Shown here: in pieces, positions 60,570-64,000 of the stretch
Layout: every line of letters starts with the position of its first letter
Position numbering within the stretch: position 1 is the stretch's first letter
Assembly: GCF_004155535.1 (NCBI RefSeq)
Contig: NZ_RYUH01000012.1
Coordinates: 36,281 to 100,280 of the forward strand
Source of the DNA: Bifidobacterium pseudolongum subsp. globosum
Lineage (GTDB): Bacteria > Actinomycetota > Actinomycetes > Actinomycetales > Bifidobacteriaceae
DNA length: 64,000 nt
Direction of reading: 5' to 3'
Made by a program: the position numbers and the translations under genes
The notes under the pieces: model-generated
What the model saw: only the letters and a program-made list of their open reading frames with translations
Told to the model about the DNA's origin: nothing
Database searches by the model: none

Positions 60570-61976
60570 TTATGCCACGGAGCGCTCCAGATCCATCGTG
60601 TGGTGCATGCCCTTGGTCCACACGAGGTAATAGACGATGCCGAGCACCGTCCAGATCACGCCGACGACCCATACCTCAACACCCAGTGACACAAAGATGA
60701 CGAAGGTCACGATGGCGCCGATGAGCGGGCACAGGATCGACCGCCAGAACGTGCGGCCCTTGTACTGGCGGCGCTTGATGCCCAGACCCCAGATCACCAC
60801 CACGTTGAGCAGGAAATATGTGGAGAGCGCGCCGAAGTTGCTCAGCTTGGCCGCGGTGTTCTGCCCCACGAAGATGAACACGAAGATCAGCACAAGGTTC
60901 ACGGCGGCCGTGAACAATGTGGCGCCGGTGGGCACATTCGTCTTCTTGTTCAGGGTGCCGAGGAACTTGGGCAGGCCGCCGTCCTGCGCCATCGTGTACA
61001 TGAGGCTCGAAATCGCGGTCATGCCGGAAAGCGAAGTGAACAGGCCGAGGGCGAGCGCATTCGCCACGGCGCACAGCACGCCGAGCCACTTGCCGGCGAG
61101 TCCGGCCACCGTGTAGAAGCCGCTGTTCTGGTTGGCGATCATGATGTTGTCGGAAGGATCCATGCACATCGTCAGGAAGCTCATCGACATGTACAGGAAG
61201 CCGAGGATCAGCACGATGATGATCATCGCTTTGCCCGGGCCCTTCTTCGGCTGCACGCATTCGTCGTCAAGCGTCACGATCGAGCCGAAGCCCACATACG
61301 ACAGCGCGCACAGCGAGACGGCGCTCATCATCGCGCCCATGTCGAACTTGGATGGATTGAAGAAGGCGGTGCCGGAGAAGTGCGCGGTCTCGGGGTGGCG
61401 CACCACGTAGATGACACCGAAGACGAAGAACAGCGCGAGCACAATGAGCTCGGCGGTCAGGGCGAGCTTGTCCACGAGCACAGTGGCGCCCATGCCGCGC
61501 ATGGCGATGCCGGTGATGAGCGCAAGGAACACCACACACCACACCCATACCGGCACTCCCGGCAGGTATTGGTGCAACGCGTTGGCGGCCATGAGCAGCA
61601 TGATCGCCGGTGTGATGAGGTATTGCAGGATCATGAGCCAGCCGACGACAAAGCCCACGCCAGTGCTCATCTCATGCGAGGCGTAGATGTAGATGCTGCC
61701 GCTCGAGGGGAACAGTGGCACCATCATGCCGAACGAAAGCGCGGTGAACAGCATGGCCACCATGGCGATCAGATACGCGATGGCCGGCATGCCGTGCGAG
61801 ACGGCGGCCACCGAGGCGATGATCGAGAACGGGGCGATTGGCACCATGAAGATCATGCCAAAGACGATGAGGTCCTTTGTGGTAAGTGTGCGCTTGGGAT
61901 GGGTCTTGCCTTGTGCTGCCGTCTGCACGGCGGCCCCCTTCCCTGTACTGATTGATCCGGCGGTGTTCGCAGCCAT
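60570..61976 (-). CDS. APC-superfamily amino-acid permease
   Basis: The 468-residue protein has about 12 hydrophobic segments. Its N-terminal domain (TLTTKDLIVFGMIFMVPIAPFSI) and the segment SMSFLTMCMDPSD match amino acid/polyamine/organocation carriers. The substrate cannot be read from the sequence. The frame runs upstream to 62219; I start at the ATG at 61976, which follows GAGGAG. It is a single-gene unit closed by a strong terminator and divergent from the acetyltransferase gene. Confidence 0.88.
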   Translation of the reverse strand: MAANTAGSISTGKGAAVQTAAQGKTHPKRTLTTKDLIVFGMIFMVPIAPFSIIASVAAVSHGMPAIAYLIAMVAMLFTALSFGMMVPLFPSSGSIYIYASHEMSTGVGFVVGWLMILQYLITPAIMLLMAANALHQYLPGVPVWVWCVVFLALITGIAMRGMGATVLVDKLALTAELIVLALFFVFGVIYVVRHPETAHFSGTAFFNPSKFDMGAMMSAVSLCALSYVGFGSIVTLDDECVQPKKGPGKAMIIIVLILGFLYMSMSFLTMCMDPSDNIMIANQNSGFYTVAGLAGKWLGVLCAVANALALGLFTSLSGMTAISSLMYTMAQDGGLPKFLGTLNKKTNVPTGATLFTAAVNLVLIFVFIFVGQNTAAKLSNFGALSTYFLLNVVVIWGLGIKRRQYKGRTFWRSILCPLIGAIVTFVIFVSLGVEVWVVGVIWTVLGIVYYLVWTKGMHHTMDLERSVA

Positions 61977-62195
61977 GATGCTCCTCGATCCTTCATCCAT
62001 GTAGGCCTTGCTTCTTGCAATATAGCTCGCCGCATACAGGCCGCGGCGCAAAACACGGCACATTTTCCTGTAAGCGTCTGCATTCGCCACCGCACGCATG
62101 CTGCTAGATCCCACGCACTGCCGGCTGTTGCCGTTGTTGCGCTGTACGCTCACAGATGCATGGCATGCGGCATGTTGACCACACCTCGAGAGACG

Positions 62196-62846
62196 ATGGT
62201 GGGCATGTTTGTGCGTCACGCCACGTTAGATGATCTCGATGCCCTGGCGAGTGTGGAAGCCGCATGCTTCCCTCCGAAAGAGGCCGCTGACATCGAAAGC
62301 CTCGCCAACCGCATCGAGCGCTTCCCCCAGCATTTCTGGCTGTTGGTCAATCCCGACTCCTCGGCCGGCGACACGTGCTTCCCCGCACAGCTCGAAGACG
62401 GCATGCTCGTCAGCTTCATCAATGGCATGACGACCGACGAGCGCGACCTGCACGACGACATGTACAGCTGCGCGGACATGCACGACGAGCGCGGCGCATG
62501 GCAGATGCTGTTCGGCGTGGAGACCGCCCCGGTGTACCAGCACCGCGGATGCGCGGCCTATCTGATGCGCCGTGTGATTCTCGACACCGCGATCGCACAC
62601 CGCTCGGGCATCGTGTTGACGTGCAAGGAGCGTCTTGTGGGGTTCTACGAGTCGTTCGGCTTCGTTGACGAGGGCGTGAGCCCTTCGAACCACGGCAATG
62701 CGCTGTGGCACCAGATGCGTCTCATGCTCAACGACGACGCGGATGAGGTGACGTCGGACAGCATCCGCCGCGCGATGGCCGAGACCACGAGCTATCTTGA
62801 CCACAACGGCACGAGTACTGGGCAATTCCGTGTGCTTGTGCAGTAA
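62196..62846 (+). CDS. GNAT-family N-acetyltransferase
   Basis: The roughly 216-residue protein has the GNAT core: RHATLDDLDALASVEAACFPP, and the acetyl-CoA-binding segment VYQHRGCAAYLMRRVI with the R/QxxGxA-like pattern. A C-terminal motif GFYESFGFVDEGV is also typical. The acceptor is unknown (an amine of the AANAT type is possible). Start is uncertain among 62160, 62196 and 62205; 62196 has a GAGAGACG stretch upstream. It is divergent from the APC permease gene. Confidence 0.85.
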   Translation: MVGMFVRHATLDDLDALASVEAACFPPKEAADIESLANRIERFPQHFWLLVNPDSSAGDTCFPAQLEDGMLVSFINGMTTDERDLHDDMYSCADMHDERGAWQMLFGVETAPVYQHRGCAAYLMRRVILDTAIAHRSGIVLTCKERLVGFYESFGFVDEGVSPSNHGNALWHQMRLMLNDDADEVTSDSIRRAMAETTSYLDHNGTSTGQFRVLVQ

Positions 62847-63015
62847 TGCAAAACAATGAGAATTCTTTGCGAAGAAGCACCTTATTATTGTGTGTTCGCC
62901 GCATGGCATGCGTTAGACTCGTGCTTTGAAGAGATGTCGATAGAGTTTACCCGATATGCCACAGTCACGCTCCATGGTGGAGCCTTGGCAATGCGGTTAT
63001 GGAAAAGGAGCAGTT

Positions 63016-63591
63016 ATGCCTCTGGTCACTCGGCCTGCCGAACGACTCCCCAAGGATTACATCGCCTTGGATCTCGAAACCACTGGTCTGAGCGCGCAAC
63101 GTGATCGCATCACGGAAATCGGTGCAGTGAAGATTCGTGACGGCCGTATCGCCGACCGGTATGCGCAGCTCGTCAATCCCGGTGTGCTCATCTCCCCGCG
63201 CATCACCCAGATCACCGGCATCACGAATGCCATGGTCGAGCAGCAGCCGGCCATTGAGGATGTGCTCGAGGATTTCATCGATTTTCTTGGTGACGATATG
63301 ATCATCGGGCACAATGTGCGCTTCGACATGGGCTTCCTCGCCGAAGCCGAGCACCGCACATTGCAGTTCGTCAGCAATTTCCGGCGCCCCACGCTCGACA
63401 CGATGACGATCGACAAGCGCCTCTTCCCCACCGAACGCCATCGTCTGGTGGATCTGATCCGCCGGTATGGCATCGCGGACACCGAAGAGCACCGCGCGCT
63501 TTCCGACGCCACACAGACGTATCAGTGCCTCGAATGGCAGCGCCGCTATATTTCGTGTGATGTGGCGCTTCTGCCCACCTCGCAGTGCTGA
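63016..63591 (+). CDS. DnaQ-like DEDDh 3'-5' exonuclease
   Basis: The 191-residue protein has the exonuclease motifs: Exo I ALDLETTGL (Asp19/Glu21), Exo II IIGHNVRFDMGFL, and Exo III EEHRALSDATQTY. It resembles the epsilon subunit or epsilon-like exonucleases fused in PolC. Its function may be proofreading or RNA/DNA turnover; the dedicated dnaQ of this organism cannot be assigned from this alone. AAAAGGAG lies 5 bp before the ATG, so I prefer 63016 to the upstream frame. Confidence 0.9.
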   Translation: MPLVTRPAERLPKDYIALDLETTGLSAQRDRITEIGAVKIRDGRIADRYAQLVNPGVLISPRITQITGITNAMVEQQPAIEDVLEDFIDFLGDDMIIGHNVRFDMGFLAEAEHRTLQFVSNFRRPTLDTMTIDKRLFPTERHRLVDLIRRYGIADTEEHRALSDATQTYQCLEWQRRYISCDVALLPTSQC

Positions 63592-63614
63592 ACAACCTGA
63601 CATATACGCAAAGA

Positions 63615-63650
63615 GGGCGCTGCCTGTAGCGATATCTACAGGTGGCGCCC
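63615..63650 (+). terminator. Terminator after the exonuclease gene
   Basis: GGGCGC-TG-CCTGTAG (63615-63629) pairs with CTACAGG-TG-GCGCCC (63636-63650), giving a long interrupted stem with a 6-nt loop and TTCGGTTCTC after it. It is 23 bp beyond the exonuclease stop. Confidence 0.75.
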
Positions 63651-63659
63651 TTCGGTTCT

Positions 63660-63846
63660 CTAAGTGGTTCTCTGACGAAGGTCATGCAAAACGCCTGTGA
63701 GCATGGCTATTCTCTGTATATCCTCGACGGAAGTCATCCATTGAGGGTGGTCCCGTGACGATCCTCTGTACCGTCCTGGCGAAGGTCGTGCGTGGCGTCT
63801 TTGAGCATGACGGTCTTCTGTACCGTTCTGGCGGAAGTCGTGCGTG
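63660..63846 (+). repeat. Degenerate ~52-bp tandem repeat array C
   Basis: The 374-bp gap between the exonuclease gene and the 5S rRNA has no gene. It holds at least three loosely repeated units with about 52-53 bp period. The clearest pair is 63760-63794 and 63812-63846, 35 bp apart by 52, about 29 of 35 identical, reading CTCTGTACCGT-like followed by CTGGCGAAGGTCGTGC. An earlier unit starts near 63711. The core GACGAAGGTCATGC (63674-63687) and GACGGAAGTCATCC (63726-63739) is related to arrays A and B. Confidence 0.7.
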
Positions 63847-63925
63847 ATGCCGTCTGGCGTGACGAACGTGTGTTGGTGGGGTGCTGGTGTTGGTGGATGC
63901 GTGGTTGTATAGGTTGGGTATGCGA

Positions 63926-63960
63926 AGGACCCCGGTTGGTTGTTCGCCTTCCGGGGTCCT
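63926..63960 (-). terminator. Terminator of the rRNA operon
   Basis: AGGACCCCGG (63926-63935) pairs with CCGGGGTCCT (63951-63960) in a 10-bp stem with a 15-nt loop, a few bases downstream of the 5S rRNA on the minus strand. The usual T-run is weak (TTCG). Confidence 0.75.
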
Positions 63961-63965
63961 CAAGT

Positions 63966-64000
63966 GTGGTGCGGCGGTGTGCTACTCTCCCACACCCTGT
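63966..64000 (-). rRNA. 5S ribosomal RNA, 3' end only
   Basis: On the minus strand the window edge reads ACAGGGTGTGGGAGAGTAGC followed by ACACCGCCGCACC. This is the 3' end of actinobacterial 5S rRNA, including the conserved GGGAGAGTAG. The rest of the rRNA operon lies beyond the window. The exact 3' end is uncertain by a few bases. Confidence 0.85.

Overview
The window is a chromosomal segment of a high-GC Gram-positive bacterium, almost certainly a Bifidobacterium or close relative. The evidence is the actinobacterial division block (ftsZ-sepF-yggT-divIVA-lspA-rluD-like), a PriA-type hisA, a GlnA2-type glutamine synthetase, the actinobacterial DUF3052 and DUF3107 families, and a LacI / sugar symporter / beta-fructofuranosidase locus of bifidobacterial type. 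The species cannot be fixed from the sequence alone. Almost everything is housekeeping or metabolic. I see no prophage, insertion sequence, integrase or CRISPR array.

Layout, 1-24 kb. A glutamine synthetase gene runs off the left edge, divergent from a DUF2252 gene. A minus-strand histidine operon follows (hisD-hisC-hisB-acidic unknown-hisH-hisA), then dnaE. Next comes a long minus-strand series: glyS, dus, ftsZ, sepF, yggT, divIVA, lspA and an rluD-like pseudouridine synthase. A TPP riboswitch opens a plus-strand thiamine operon (thiM, a thiE-thiD fusion, a thiamine-binding-like protein).

Layout, 24-41 kb. A LacI regulator faces a promoter/operator region, followed by a sugar:H+ symporter and a GH32 beta-fructofuranosidase. 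Then come an NMT1-type ABC permease and lipoprotein without an adjacent ATPase. An A/T-richer solitary gene with a PD-(D/E)XK-like C-terminus lies between two intergenic arrays of short palindromic repeats. After it are uppS-recO, a membrane alpha/beta hydrolase, ispG, dxr, a protein with four DivIVA-like modules, a tRNA-Val and several small genes.

Layout, 41-64 kb. This part holds a zincin-like protein, a compact UvrD helicase, an APH-like kinase, a PHP phosphoesterase, a VKOR protein, dapF/murI, a patatin and a stomatin-like protein. A nine-gene minus-strand run follows: an amino-acid ABC transporter, an aminotransferase, metI-metN-metQ and a ketopantoate-reductase-like gene. The right end has an APC permease, a GNAT acetyltransferase, a DnaQ-like exonuclease, a third repeat array, and the 3' end of a 5S rRNA that continues past the window.

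The most interesting material is the nuclease-like gene between repeat arrays, the 17-bp hairpin that encloses the yggT start codon, the 11-residue repeat coiled coil in DivIVA, the four-module DivIVA-motif protein next to dxr, the UvrD-like helicase that appears to lack its 2B domain, and a TPP aptamer whose 3' strand carries the thiM ribosome binding site.
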